Below are positions 26,686-36,192 of a stretch of 64,000 nucleotides of DNA, piece after piece. Each line of letters begins with the position of its first letter. Position 1 is the stretch's first letter. Position numbers and translations under genes: made by a program. Below the pieces are notes generated by a model, which was not told the DNA's origin, ran no database searches, and saw nothing but the letters and a program-made list of their open reading frames with translations. Source of the stretch: Clostridium drakei (GTDB lineage Bacteria > Bacillota > Clostridia > Clostridiales > Clostridiaceae); NCBI RefSeq assembly GCF_000633595.2, contig NZ_JIBU02000009.1:87003-151002 (forward strand). The letters run 5' to 3'.

Positions 26686-27867
26686 ATGAATGTAAGGGAA
26701 AAATCTTTAAAATTACATAAAGAAAAAAGAGGAAAAATAGAAATTGTGGGTACTATGCCTGTGGCCAATAGCACAGATTTAGCAGTGGCATACACTCCTG
26801 GAGTAGCTGAGCCTTGTTTGGAAATAGCTAAAAATAAAAATAATGCATATCAGTATACAATGAAAGGAAAAACTGTTGCTGTAATTACAAATGGAACAGC
26901 AGTTCTTGGTTTGGGCAATATTGGGCCGGAAGCAGGACTTCCAGTAGTAGAAGGTAAAGCATTATTGCTAAAAAGGTTTGGAGATGTTGACGCTATTCCT
27001 ATAAGTTTAGATTCTATGGATCCGGATGATATAGTAAACACTATAAAAAACATTTCTCCAGGTTTTGGCGGAATACATTTAGAAGATATTAAAGCACCAG
27101 AATGTTTTTATATTGAAAACAAATTGAAAGAATTGCTGGATATACCAGTGTATCATGATGATCAGCATGGAACTGCAATTGCAGTGCTGGCAGGTTTATA
27201 TAATGCTTTAAAATTAGTTAACAAAGATATAGAAGAAGTAAAGGTTGTTATAAATGGTGCAGGGGCATCTGGTATTGCTACAGCTAAACTTTTGATGTCA
27301 ACTGGAGTTAAAAATATAGTTTTATGTGATATAAATGGAGCACTTGTTGAAGGTGATAGTGCTTTAAATGATGCACAAAGTGAGATGTCACAAATAACCA
27401 ATAGAAATTTTGAAAAAGGAACCTTAGCAGATGTAATTAAGGCGAAGGATGTATTTATAGGTGTTTCAGATGGTAACGTATTAACTAAAGAAATGGTTGA
27501 AACAATGAATAAAGATAGTATAGTTTTTGCATTGGCTAATCCTACTCCAGAGATAATACCAGAGCTGGCAAAGGCTGGTGGAGCTAGAGTTATAGCTACA
27601 GGAAGATCAGATTTCCCAAATCAAATTAATAATGTATTAGTTTTTCCAGGTTTGTTTAATGGTGTATTAAAGGTTAGAGCAAAAGAGATATGTGATGAAA
27701 TGAAGATTGCAGCTGCAAAAGGAATTGCAGACTTAATAAAAGATAGTGAATTAACTGAAGATAATATAGTTCCTAGTGTGTTTGATAAAGGTGTTTGTGA
27801 AGCTGTTTCAAAGGCAGTAGTAGATATAGCTTGTAAACTTGGTTTGGTTAGAGAATATTTAATATAG
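26686..27867 (+). CDS. NAD(P)-dependent malic enzyme
   Basis: A 393-residue enzyme converting malate to pyruvate and CO2. It has the short-form malic enzyme start MPVANSTDLAVAYTPGVAEPC, the active-site stretch TNGTAVLGLGNIGPEAG, the metal-binding FGGIHLEDIKAPECF and the Rossmann motif GAGASGIATAKLL near 190. GGGAGGA precedes the ATG. It follows a terminator and lies beside the aldolase-MFS operon, so it may supply or drain pyruvate and C4 acids of the same pathway. A DUF554 gene follows after 53 bases, probably in the same transcript. Confidence 0.93.
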   Translation: MNVREKSLKLHKEKRGKIEIVGTMPVANSTDLAVAYTPGVAEPCLEIAKNKNNAYQYTMKGKTVAVITNGTAVLGLGNIGPEAGLPVVEGKALLLKRFGDVDAIPISLDSMDPDDIVNTIKNISPGFGGIHLEDIKAPECFYIENKLKELLDIPVYHDDQHGTAIAVLAGLYNALKLVNKDIEEVKVVINGAGASGIATAKLLMSTGVKNIVLCDINGALVEGDSALNDAQSEMSQITNRNFEKGTLADVIKAKDVFIGVSDGNVLTKEMVETMNKDSIVFALANPTPEIIPELAKAGGARVIATGRSDFPNQINNVLVFPGLFNGVLKVRAKEICDEMKIAAAKGIADLIKDSELTEDNIVPSVFDKGVCEAVSKAVVDIACKLGLVREYLI

Positions 27868-27920
27868 AATTTGAACATTTACGACCATAAGCTTCAATAA
27901 ACGAAAGGAAGATTATTAGT

Positions 27921-28640
27921 ATGCCTATTGGAGTTATAATTAATAGTTTAGCAGTATTTTTAGGAGGTCTAATTGGAGCGTTTTTAGGAGATAAAATTCC
28001 AGAAAGAGCACGTGCAAGTTTACCTTTAACATCTGGTGTGGCATCTATGGCTATGGGGGTAAGCTTAATATTAAAGATGAATGCAATGCCTGCAGTTGTC
28101 TTATCATTAATTCTTGGAAGTGCTATAGGTGAGTTTACTAAATTTGAAAATGGAATTGAATGGTGTGTTCATCGTGTACGTGGACCAATTGAAAAAATAT
28201 TTTCTAATAAAGGGACTGTAGATAATCAAAAAGAATTTATGGAAAAGTTTGTTGGTATAGTAATTTTATTTTGCGCCAGCGGTACGGGAATATTTGGTGC
28301 ATTGAAAGAGGGAATGACAGGAGATCATTCTATACTAATAACAAAGGCATTCCTTGACCTTTTTACAGCAGGAATTTTTGCAGCAGCCCTTGGTTATATA
28401 GTTTTGACCATATGTGTTCCTCAATTTGTTGTACTAATATGCTTATTTTTTAGTGCATCAATTATATTGCCAATGACCACACCTGCAATGGTGGCAGATT
28501 TTAGTGCCTGTGGTGGCATTATTATGTTGGCAACAGGCTTTCGCATAAGTGGTATAAAAGCTTTCCCAATTGCCAATATGTTACCTGCTCTTATACTCGT
28601 AATGCCAATATCCTATTTATGGACTGCGCTTGTAAAATAA
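27921..28640 (+). CDS. DUF554 membrane protein
   Basis: A 239-residue membrane protein with six to seven predicted helices and the family features GLIGAFLGDKIPE near residue 18, CASGTGIFGALKEGMTGD near 115 and LATGFRISGIKAFPIANMLPAL near the end. No biochemical role is established for DUF554. It follows the malic enzyme; a transport or channel role in the same pathway is a guess. GAAAGGAAG serves the ATG. Confidence 0.85.
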   Translation: MPIGVIINSLAVFLGGLIGAFLGDKIPERARASLPLTSGVASMAMGVSLILKMNAMPAVVLSLILGSAIGEFTKFENGIEWCVHRVRGPIEKIFSNKGTVDNQKEFMEKFVGIVILFCASGTGIFGALKEGMTGDHSILITKAFLDLFTAGIFAAALGYIVLTICVPQFVVLICLFFSASIILPMTTPAMVADFSACGGIIMLATGFRISGIKAFPIANMLPALILVMPISYLWTALVK

Positions 28641-28690
28641 AATGTACCCTGCAAGATAGATTTAAATGTCTATTTAGTAGGGTACATTTT
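28639..28690. terminator. Bidirectional terminator between DUF554 and lacI 1
   Basis: A perfect 12-bp stem, AAAATGTACCCT with AGGGTACATTTT, lies between convergent genes with A/T tracts on both sides. Confidence 0.8.
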
Positions 28691-28744
28691 AATATTCTTC
28701 ATATTTATTTTTTATGTTCAATAAAATATAAAAATACTTTGTGA

Positions 28745-29761
28745 TTAATTATCCAATACTCTCACTGAAGATCTTTCAAAAATTGATGTATTTAAAGTAA
28801 TTTCAACTTTTTCTTTCCATTGAGTAATAACATCCACAGCCATTTGCCCCATTTCATAATGAGGAATGGTTAGTGTGGTAAGAGGAGGAGTTGTATATCT
28901 TGCCTCTTTTATGTCACCTATACTAATTATAGAAATATCTTTTGGAATGCTAAGTCCATGTTCTCTAATAGCGCTCATAGCTCCAATGGCAATATTATCA
29001 TTTGCACAACAAATTGCAGTTAGGTCACTAACTTTAGAAATTAATGAACTAAAGGCTTCATATCCTCCCTTTTGTGAGAAATCACTACTAGTAATATAAT
29101 TCTTATTGTATTCGATACCAGCAGCATCAATTGACGCTTTAAATCCTTTTAGTCTTTCTATGGAAGTAAATACTTTTGATGGACCTCCCATAAAAGCTAT
29201 TTTTTTGTGCCCTCGTTGAATTAAGTAATCTGTAACTTTCTTACCAGCATCGAAATCATTTATCATTACATAGGGGATCTCAATTCCCTGAGGAGCTAAA
29301 GATACGATTTTCAAGCCATACTTTTCATGTCTTAAAAGTTGATTTTCAAGCTTTTTTTTGTAATCTACTTGATCAAGTCCTCCACCAGCAAGTATTATGC
29401 CTTTTACCCTGTGCTGCCAAAGATGCTCGTGGTATCTCAATTCATCTTCAGGATTACGTCCTGTATTACAGACAAAAGACAAATAACCAAGTTCACTGGC
29501 TCTATTAGTTACGCCATTAGCCATTTCTCCAAAATAAGAATCAGAAATATCTCTTACAATTAAACCTATAATGTCACTGAATTTTTTCTTTAATCCTTGA
29601 GCAGCTTTATTAGGGGTATATTGTAATTCATCAATTACTTTTAATACTTTTTCTCGTGTCTTTGCAGCTACTGGATAATCAACATTATTTATTATACGTG
29701 AGACAGTAGTAACTGAAACACCTGCCTGTTTTGCAACATCAATAATAGAAATATTTTTCAT
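28745..29761 (-). CDS. LacI family transcriptional regulator 1
   Basis: A 338-residue repressor. The N-terminal helix-turn-helix has DVAKQAGVSVTTVSRIINN, the hinge PNKAAQGLKKK, and a periplasmic-binding-protein-like effector domain follows, starting at DIIGLIVRDISDSYFGE. It is very close to LacI 2 (38441). AGGAGAG precedes the ATG. Its leader is homologous to that of LacI 2 but split by repeat copy B, which separates the old promoter/operator from the gene by about 135 bases. Likely targets are the AACGTT-centred operators at the three catabolic promoters. Confidence 0.92.
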   Translation of the reverse strand: MKNISIIDVAKQAGVSVTTVSRIINNVDYPVAAKTREKVLKVIDELQYTPNKAAQGLKKKFSDIIGLIVRDISDSYFGEMANGVTNRASELGYLSFVCNTGRNPEDELRYHEHLWQHRVKGIILAGGGLDQVDYKKKLENQLLRHEKYGLKIVSLAPQGIEIPYVMINDFDAGKKVTDYLIQRGHKKIAFMGGPSKVFTSIERLKGFKASIDAAGIEYNKNYITSSDFSQKGGYEAFSSLISKVSDLTAICCANDNIAIGAMSAIREHGLSIPKDISIISIGDIKEARYTTPPLTTLTIPHYEMGQMAVDVITQWKEKVEITLNTSIFERSSVRVLDN

Positions 29762-29790
29762 ATATATACTCTCCTAAAAAACAAAATTAA

Positions 29791-29930
29791 GATCAAGTGA
29801 TTCTTAGACTCAGGTGGAGTTTGCCTGTAAGGAATACCTCTCTACATCTGAGTCTTAGAAGAACTTATCCAGGCGCATAGCAGTACTTATCCCCAACTTG
29901 AGGTATTAGCAATGGTAGCGATCGGATAAA
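29791..29930 (+). repeat. Dispersed structured repeat, copy B (most complete)
   Basis: This ~140-base element begins GATCAAGTGATTCTTAGACT and ends TAGCGATCGGATAAA. CTTAGACTCAG (29803-29813) pairs with CTGAGTCTTAG (29848-29858) with one mismatch, extended by GTGGAG/CTCTAC, and TTATCC (29865-29870) can pair with GGATAA (29924-29929). It interrupts the lacI 1 leader: both flanks align with the uninterrupted lacI 2 leader (38375-38440). It codes for nothing, so it is a non-autonomous mobile or RNA element. Confidence 0.8.
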
Positions 29931-30156
29931 ATGTTTTCTTTAATTTATATTAAAAACAAATTCGTGCTAATTTTTAATCATTTATATTATATACAATTTT
30001 TAGCGGATTAACAATGTGCCAAAGATATAGAGTGCAATAAGAAAACATCTATTCTTTATAAAATGTGAACGACAAAAATGTTACTATTTTCTATATCCAT
30101 TATTATAACACTATTTTCTGTAGCAATGCATAATATTTATAATTCGTAGAAAATAT

Positions 30157-30172
30157 CAGAAAACGTTGTCTG
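30157..30172. promoter_or_regulatory. LacI-type operator-like site
   Basis: CAGAAAACGTTGTCTG is a strong imperfect dyad centred on ACGT, about 300 bases upstream of promoter 2. Its offset resembles that of the 23547 site from promoter 1, which would fit DNA looping. Confidence 0.5.
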
Positions 30173-30454
30173 TAATATTTTTAGGTTAACTGGATATAAA
30201 TGCTATTTATTTAGTGTTGCTAAATTCAGACGTTATAAAGATTGTGACAATTATTAGATTATTAGAAAAATAATTTTTCAGATAAATATTTAGAGTTAAA
30301 TAGTTGCTATATGGTTGATTATCAACGATTTTGAAGCTTTAAAAGGTTCATGGTCGGTTTGAAATTAAGTTGTGGATATTAACACAAACACCTAAAATGT
30401 AAAATGATATTTTTATTTGATGAATATAATTCTTAAAAATTTTCAAAAAACTTG

Positions 30455-30506
30455 TTGACATTACAGAAAACGTTTTATATAATAAATACATAGAAAACGT
30501 TCCCTA
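30455..30506 (+). promoter_or_regulatory. Catabolic promoter 2 with two LacI-type operators
   Basis: TTGACA (30455-30460), 17 bases, TATAAT (30478-30483). CAGAAAACGTTTTA (30464-30477) lies in the spacer and TAGAAAACGTTCCCTA (30491-30506) just downstream, as in promoter 1. Confidence 0.85.
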
Positions 30507-30653
30507 TCAAAATATGACATAATTTTGGTGAAAATGCTTTGTTTTAAGAAAGTTAGAATATAGGTGTTGCAATAAGCATTTTTATAAAAATGTAGAGTTA
30601 AAGTTTTGAAAAGGATTTGTTTAAAAAATATTTATAAATGGAGGAATTTAACA

Positions 30654-31598
30654 ATGAAAAGAGAATGGGGCGGAATATATCCAGCAATAATGGTACCACT
30701 AAATGATGATTATTCAATTAATGAAAAGGAATTCAATAACTACATAGACTGGTTACTTCAATATGCTGACAAAGGAATAGCAGGATTAGTTACAAATGGA
30801 CATACTGGAGAAATAACAGGATTTTCAAATGAAGAAAGAGCACATATTACAAAATTAGCAGCTGACAGAGTTAAAGGCAAAGTTAAAATCATTTCAGGAG
30901 TTTGTGCAGAAGGAACTTTTGATGCAATAAATCAAGCTAAAGCAGCAGAAGCAGCAGGAGCTGATGGAATTTTACTTATGCCACCACACTTATGGTTAAG
31001 ATTTGGTATTAAACCAGAAGGAGCTCTTAAATTTGTAAAAGATGTTGCAGAAGCTATAAATATAAAAATATTTATACATCTTTATCCTTCAAATACAAAA
31101 TCATTTTATCCAATAGATCTATTATTAGAAATGTGCAAGATTCCAAATGTTGTAGCTGTTAAGATGGGAACTAGAGATATGCCTCTATATGAAAGAGACG
31201 TTCGTATATTAAGAGAAAAGACACCTGAAACAACATTACTTACTTGCCACGATGAAAATGTTTTATCAACAATGATTCAAGGACTTGATGGAGCGTTAAT
31301 AGGTTTCTCAGGATGCGTACCAGAATTAATAACTGCTTTATTTAAAGCTGTTCAAAACGAAGATTTAAAAGAAGCTAAAAAGGTTAATGAAAAATTATTT
31401 GCAGCAGCACAAGGTATCTATGGAATAGGAGAACCTACAGGAGAAGCTCATGCAAGAATGAAAGAATTCTTAGTACAACGTAAAGTATTCACATCACCAT
31501 TGATGAGACCACCTCTAATGCCTTTAGATCAACATGAAATAGATGTAGTTACTAAAGCATTAGCTGATTCAGGTGTTGAAAAAGTTAATTTAGTTTAA
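30654..31598 (+). CDS. Dihydrodipicolinate synthase/N-acetylneuraminate lyase family aldolase, copy 2
   Basis: A 314-residue near-duplicate of copy 1. The only residue changes I see are Val/Ile in ERAH(V/I)TKL and Asn/Asp in MPL(N/D)QHE. Silent differences are clustered toward the 5' end. The active-site Lys, Tyr and the TNGHTGE loop are unchanged. GGAGG precedes the ATG at 30654. It leads the second aldolase-MFS operon. The near identity contrasts with the more diverged MFS partners. Confidence 0.9.
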   Translation: MKREWGGIYPAIMVPLNDDYSINEKEFNNYIDWLLQYADKGIAGLVTNGHTGEITGFSNEERAHITKLAADRVKGKVKIISGVCAEGTFDAINQAKAAEAAGADGILLMPPHLWLRFGIKPEGALKFVKDVAEAINIKIFIHLYPSNTKSFYPIDLLLEMCKIPNVVAVKMGTRDMPLYERDVRILREKTPETTLLTCHDENVLSTMIQGLDGALIGFSGCVPELITALFKAVQNEDLKEAKKVNEKLFAAAQGIYGIGEPTGEAHARMKEFLVQRKVFTSPLMRPPLMPLDQHEIDVVTKALADSGVEKVNLV

Positions 31599-31609
31599 TG
31601 TGATATAAA

Positions 31610-31641
31610 ATGTGCGTTTCTCAACATTGAGAAACGCACAT
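31610..31641 (+). other. Conserved intercistronic RNA hairpin, copy 2
   Basis: ATGTGCGTTTCTCA pairs with TGAGAAACGCACAT around ACAT. Relative to copy 1, two positions changed together with their partners, keeping all 14 pairs. Confidence 0.78.
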
Positions 31642-31655
31642 TAAATAACGTTGTG

Positions 31656-31669
31656 GGTAAACGATATCA
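31656..31669 (+). promoter_or_regulatory. cre-like site, copy 2
   Basis: GGTAAACGATATCA occupies the same place as the site in copy 1. A small hairpin GTGCT-TTG-AGCAC follows at 31678-31690. Confidence 0.35.
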
Positions 31670-31710
31670 CTATTTTTGTGCTTTGAGCACAGTGAAAGGA
31701 AGTAGTTAAT

Positions 31711-33081
31711 ATGAGTGAAAGTTCAATAATTTCAGAGTCTAATTCTTCACCAAATCGTGCTTCACAGCTTCTTGCACGTATGGAAAGTATTCCTTTTTCA
31801 AGATGGCATGTCAAGCCTCGTGTTATTGTAGGTACTGCTACTTTTTTTGATGGTTTTGATTCATTAACACTTGCATATGCTATGCCAGTTTTAATTGGAT
31901 TATGGCATTTAAAGGCTGGTCAAATCGGAATGTTAATTGCAGCAGGATATCTTGGACAAGCAGTAGGTGCACTAATTTTTGGCGTTATAGCAGAACGCTT
32001 TGGTCGTATATTTAGTATAAAAGGTTCCATATTTTTAATGTCTGTGGTTGGAATTGCATGTATGTTTGCTGGCAATTATAATATATTATTTACACTAAGA
32101 TTTTTACAAGGCGTTGGACTAGGAGGAGAAGTTCCTATTGCTGCTACATATATAAATGAATTATCACGAGCTCAAGGTCGTGGAAAGTTCTTTATGGTGT
32201 ATGAAATGATATTTCCTATCAGTTTAATGATAACTGCACAAATAGGAGCTGTAGTTGTACCAAGTTTAGGTTGGAAATGGATGTTTTTATTGGGCGGTGC
32301 AATAGGTTTAGTTATGCTGCCACTTTTCTTTATGCTTAAAGAATCACCACGTTGGTTGATTGGTAAAGGAAAATTTGATGAAGCTGAAAGTGTCATTGAA
32401 GAAATGGAAGCAAGTACAGATAAGCGTTTGCCTGTAAATATGACGAATATAAACAAGCCAGCTAAAAAAGCTGACTGGAAAGAATTATTTTCTCCATTTT
32501 ATCGTTGGAGAACATTAGTGGTATGGGGATTGTGGTTTTCGGCATACTTCATATCTAATGGTTTAAATAACTGGCTTCCTAGCTTATACAAAACTGTTTA
32601 CAAACTTCCGCTTAAAGAATCTTTGCATGCAGCATCACTTACAAATGTTATACAAGTAGTTATGGTATTAGCATGTGCATTCCTTATTGATAGGATTGGA
32701 CGTAAGAGATGGGCAACTGTAGCTTTCCTTATAGCTGGTTGTTTACTACTAGTACTTTTCTTTACTGGAGCAAAATCTGCAAGAAGTGTTATGTACTTAG
32801 GATCATCAGCTTATGGTGTTATAGGATCAATTACTGTTCTGCTTTACTTATATACCCCAGAAATATATCCTACAAGGATGAGAGCTATTGGAACAGCATT
32901 TGCTACAACGTGGTTACGTCTTGCTTCTGCAATAGGGCCTATGATAATTGGAATTGTTTTAGATGCTAAAGGAATTTCATATGTATTTGTTGGTTTTGCA
33001 ATTATTTGTATTATAGGTTCAGTAATAGCTACGAGAATGATTGAAACACGTGAAAAAGTACTTGAGGAGATTGCTCCTTAA
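31711..33081 (+). CDS. MFS transporter, paralogue 2
   Basis: A 456-residue importer closely similar to paralogues 1 and 3, sharing GVIAERFGRIFS, KESPRWLIGKGKFDEAE, the TSYL-type central loop and YTPEIYPTRMRAIGTAFA. Differences are concentrated in the N-terminal tail and helix 1 (FDGFDSLTLAYAMPVL here, FDGYGALSLAYALPVL in paralogue 1), which may alter substrate choice. GAAAGGAAG serves the ATG. It is the second gene of operon 2, ends with its own terminator, and is followed by a fumarylacetoacetate-hydrolase-family gene. Confidence 0.9.
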   Translation: MSESSIISESNSSPNRASQLLARMESIPFSRWHVKPRVIVGTATFFDGFDSLTLAYAMPVLIGLWHLKAGQIGMLIAAGYLGQAVGALIFGVIAERFGRIFSIKGSIFLMSVVGIACMFAGNYNILFTLRFLQGVGLGGEVPIAATYINELSRAQGRGKFFMVYEMIFPISLMITAQIGAVVVPSLGWKWMFLLGGAIGLVMLPLFFMLKESPRWLIGKGKFDEAESVIEEMEASTDKRLPVNMTNINKPAKKADWKELFSPFYRWRTLVVWGLWFSAYFISNGLNNWLPSLYKTVYKLPLKESLHAASLTNVIQVVMVLACAFLIDRIGRKRWATVAFLIAGCLLLVLFFTGAKSARSVMYLGSSAYGVIGSITVLLYLYTPEIYPTRMRAIGTAFATTWLRLASAIGPMIIGIVLDAKGISYVFVGFAIICIIGSVIATRMIETREKVLEEIAP

Positions 33082-33110
33082 ATAGAGCTATGATTAACCC
33101 TTACATAAAG

Positions 33111-33170
33111 AAAATATACATATTATCATACATATTTTAAAGTGCGTATGATAATGTGTGTATTTTCTTT
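33111..33170 (+). terminator. Terminator after MFS paralogue 2
   Basis: A ~20-bp AT-rich stem (33111-33131 with 33146-33166, two G-U pairs) has a T-rich end. It is the counterpart of the terminator at 26521. Confidence 0.75.
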
Positions 33171-33213
33171 ATTATAGATTATGAGATTAAAGTAAAGGAG
33201 ATGAGAGATTACT

Positions 33214-34077
33214 ATGAAGCTAGTTAATTTTAAAGTTGGAGAAAAAATTAGGTTAGGTATTAAGACAGAGGACGGTATTATAGATGCAGTAAAAGCTGCT
33301 GAAGATTATTCTCTTAAATCATATAACACTATAGAGGAAGTTATTGATGGAGGAGAAAAAGCTTTACTTAAATTAAATGAATTGATGGAAAAAGGAGTAG
33401 AAACAATTCCGGAAGATGAAATTATTTATGCTCCACCTGTGATAAAACCAGAAAAAATTCTTTGCATTGCTTCAAATTACATAACTCATTCACAAAAATC
33501 TAATGCAGATGATAAAGCTTTACCAGTGATATTTAGTAAATTTAACAATGCACTTGCTGCACATAATCAAATTATTCCTCTACCAAAGTGTGGTGAAAAA
33601 TTTGACTATGAAGCAGAATTAGTTATTGTTATTGGAAAAGAAGCTAAAAATGTTTCTAAAGAAGATGCACTTTCTTGTGTGTTTGGATATACTGCTGGAA
33701 ATGATTTGGCTGCTAGAGACCTTCAACGCAAAACTCATCAATGGTTAATAGGAAAAACCTGTGATAATTTTGCACCTATTGGACCTTGTTTGGTAACAGC
33801 TGATGAAATAGATGCTTCAAATTTAGAAATACAATGTAAAGTAAATGGAGAACTTAGGCAATATGGCAATACTAGAGATATGATTTTTGATTGTGCAGAA
33901 ATGGTAAGCTACATATCTAATTATATGACATTAAAGCCTGGAGATATAATCTTTACTGGAACACCTAGCGGAGCTATTTCAACCTATCCAGAAGATAAAC
34001 AAGAGTGGTTGAAGTCTGGAGATGAAATTATTGTTTCTATTGAAAAAATTGGTGATATCATAAATGTATTAAAATAG
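33214..34077 (+). CDS. Fumarylacetoacetate hydrolase (FAH) family protein
   Basis: A 287-residue FAH-domain enzyme. KILCIASNYITHSQ near residue 79 begins the domain, DYEAELVIVIG near 122 gives the Glu-x-Glu metal ligands, GNDLAARDLQ near 160 the Asp, and FTGTPSGAI near 246 the final loop. The family hydrolyses or decarboxylates beta-diketo or 2-oxo acids (acylpyruvase, oxaloacetate decarboxylase/tautomerase, sugar-acid diketo hydrolase). The aldolase operons on its left suggest a step in the same 2-oxo acid pathway. AAGGAGATG serves the ATG, and a strong terminator follows. Confidence 0.88.
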   Translation: MKLVNFKVGEKIRLGIKTEDGIIDAVKAAEDYSLKSYNTIEEVIDGGEKALLKLNELMEKGVETIPEDEIIYAPPVIKPEKILCIASNYITHSQKSNADDKALPVIFSKFNNALAAHNQIIPLPKCGEKFDYEAELVIVIGKEAKNVSKEDALSCVFGYTAGNDLAARDLQRKTHQWLIGKTCDNFAPIGPCLVTADEIDASNLEIQCKVNGELRQYGNTRDMIFDCAEMVSYISNYMTLKPGDIIFTGTPSGAISTYPEDKQEWLKSGDEIIVSIEKIGDIINVLK

Positions 34078-34101
34078 ATTATTTATTATAAGATAAAAAA
34101 T

Positions 34102-34155
34102 AAAATCAGCCTATATCTTCAATTGACATATACAAGATATAGGCTGATTTTTATA
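34102..34155 (+). terminator. Terminator after the FAH gene
   Basis: A perfect 18-bp stem (34102-34119 with 34134-34151) ends in TTTTTAT. Confidence 0.88.
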
Positions 34156-34183
34156 AAAGTTAAAGAATGAGGGGGATAAATTT

Positions 34184-36175
34184 GTGAAAACTAAAAATAC
34201 ATTTTCAAGTATAAAAAACAAGTTAATGCTTATTATGATAGTTATCGGTATTGCGCCAATAATATCTTTAGGTGTTTTCTCTAATATTAAAACTGACAGT
34301 ATTGTGAGAAATAGGTTTGAAGTTTCAACTAGCCAAACAATTCAAGAAGTTAATAGAGGCATAGAAAACTTTTTTGAAGGAATGTCTACACCTTTGATAT
34401 TTATGGATAATAATTCATATATAAAAGAAATAAAAACACATCCGGAGAATGTATTAATATTAAATTCTATTTTTAAAGATGTAAAAGCTAGTAATGAATG
34501 CATTGAAAGTGTAATATTTGGATTGCCAGATAAAACAGTATATGTATATCCTGAAAGTAGTAATACACTAGACCCAACAACCAGACCTTGGTATATAGGT
34601 GCCATGGCTAAAAGGGGAAAGGTATTTTACTCTGATCCATATGTTGGTTTATTGACCAAGAAAAATCTGGTGACAATTTCAATGACTGTTGAAAATAATA
34701 ATCAGGTAATTGGAGTTATAGGAGTAACTATAAATCTTGATAAATTATCCAACAAACTATCAAGTATAAAAATTGGACAGAAAGGTTACATATATGTAAC
34801 TGATTCAAAGGGCATTTTAGTAGCTCATCCTGATAAAAAGTTAATAGGTACAGATACAATAAAAAAATTGTCCATATGGGAAATGACAAAAAACAGAGCA
34901 TCAGGATTTCAAAAAGATAATGCTAAAAATGCCAATAACATCATCATTTATGATACAAATAAATTGACAAATTGGAAATTATTTGCCTCAATGCCTAACT
35001 CTGAAATAAATGATGATCTTAATTATTTAAAAAAGTATTCAATTGCATTTATTTTTATAATGCTTGTACTTTCGGGAATAGCAGCATTAATTGTGAGCAG
35101 AAGGATCACTAAAAACATATTTAAATTACAAAATGCATTTAATAAAGCAGCCTATGGTGACTTGTCAATTCGGACAGATATTAATAGCAAAGATGAGTTC
35201 GGAAAATTAGGAAATGATTTTAATAAAATGGTAGAAGGTATAGGAACATTAATATGTAATGTGAAAGAATCCGCTGATATTTTAAATGAAAATTCAGATA
35301 CAATAACTTCAATGGCTAAGGAAAGTGATGATGCTGTTAAAGAAGTGGCAGCAACAATAGGTCAAATTGCAGATGGAACTTCAGATCAATCAATGAATGT
35401 AGATGAAGGAGTTAAAGAACTAGAACAGGTGAGCAATAAAATAGATAATATTTCTGAACTTACAAATAAAATGTCTAATGAATCAGAAAATACCAATACA
35501 TTAAGCAAAAAAGGATTAGAAGTAGTAGAAATTCTTACTGAAAAATCTGTCAATACCGATAAATCTACAATGGAGGTTAATGACATTGTGCTGGATGTAC
35601 ATAAAGCATCCAATGAAATTAGTGTTATTACTGATACTATTAATCAAATATCATCACAAACTAACTTGCTAGCATTAAATGCTGCAATAGAGGCAGCAAG
35701 AGCAGGTGAAGCTGGAAAAGGATTTTCTGTAGTGGCAGATGAAATTCGTAAACTTGCTGAAGAATCTACTTCTGCAACTGAACAGATTCAATCATTGGTT
35801 GGTAGTATTAGAGGAAAGGCACAAATAGCAGTTAAAGCAATGGAGGAAACAAAGAACAGTGTAAAAGAACAGAATAGTGCTGTTTCTGAAACAAGAACTA
35901 TATTTGGTGAAATATTAACTTCAATAAATAAACTAACTTCGCAAATTCAATTAGTTAAGAAAAAGGCAGAAGAAACTACTAATAATAAAGATGTAATAGT
36001 AGCTAAAATGCAAAATATATCTGCAGTTTCAGAAGAAATTGCTGCAAGTACAGAAGAAGTTTCAGCATCTGGGGAAGAGATTACGGCAACAATGGATGAG
36101 TTCTTAACCAATGCAAATTCTTTAAAACAATTATCAATAGAACTTGAAGCACAAATCAATAAATTTAAATTGTAA
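34184..36175 (+). CDS. Methyl-accepting chemotaxis protein with dCache sensor
   Basis: A 663-residue chemoreceptor. A first membrane helix (about 12-30) and a second (about 285-305) frame an outside double-Cache domain of ~250 residues, with [15 protein letters not shown] near 133 and [17 protein letters not shown] near 200 typical of ligand-binding Cache. A HAMP segment follows, then the signalling tip with [22 protein letters not shown] near 505. The start is GTG at 34184 behind GGGGGAT. Its place between catabolic operons suggests it senses the imported carboxylate. Bidirectional terminators isolate it. Confidence 0.92.
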   Translation: MKTKNTFSSIKNKLMLIMIVIGIAPIISLGVFSNIKTDSIVRNRFEVSTSQTIQEVNRGIENFFEGMSTPLIFMDNNSYIKEIKTHPENVLILNSIFKDVKASNECIESVIFGLPDKTVYVYPESSNTLDPTTRPWYIGAMAKRGKVFYSDPYVGLLTKKNLVTISMTVENNNQVIGVIGVTINLDKLSNKLSSIKIGQKGYIYVTDSKGILVAHPDKKLIGTDTIKKLSIWEMTKNRASGFQKDNAKNANNIIIYDTNKLTNWKLFASMPNSEINDDLNYLKKYSIAFIFIMLVLSGIAALIVSRRITKNIFKLQNAFNKAAYGDLSIRTDINSKDEFGKLGNDFNKMVEGIGTLICNVKESADILNENSDTITSMAKESDDAVKEVAATIGQIADGTSDQSMNVDEGVKELEQVSNKIDNISELTNKMSNESENTNTLSKKGLEVVEILTEKSVNTDKSTMEVNDIVLDVHKASNEISVITDTINQISSQTNLLALNAAIEAARAGEAGKGFSVVADEIRKLAEESTSATEQIQSLVGSIRGKAQIAVKAMEETKNSVKEQNSAVSETRTIFGEILTSINKLTSQIQLVKKKAEETTNNKDVIVAKMQNISAVSEEIAASTEEVSASGEEITATMDEFLTNANSLKQLSIELEAQINKFKL

Positions 36176-36192
36176 AATACTTTGGCAAAAAG

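Larger units (their letters stand above)
29931..30653 (+). other. Regulatory region upstream of aldolase copy 2
   Basis: No gene is supported here. The left end keeps the displaced lacI 1 promoter region, with an operator relic AGAAAACATTTTA on the minus strand whose central CG is changed to CA. An operator-like site and the second catabolic promoter follow. Confidence 0.65.

Noticed and set aside
29791..29930. Repeat B as a group I intron/IStron or HEARO RNA
   Set aside because: I cannot find the group I core sequences and no transposase or nuclease gene is linked; the family name would be a guess.
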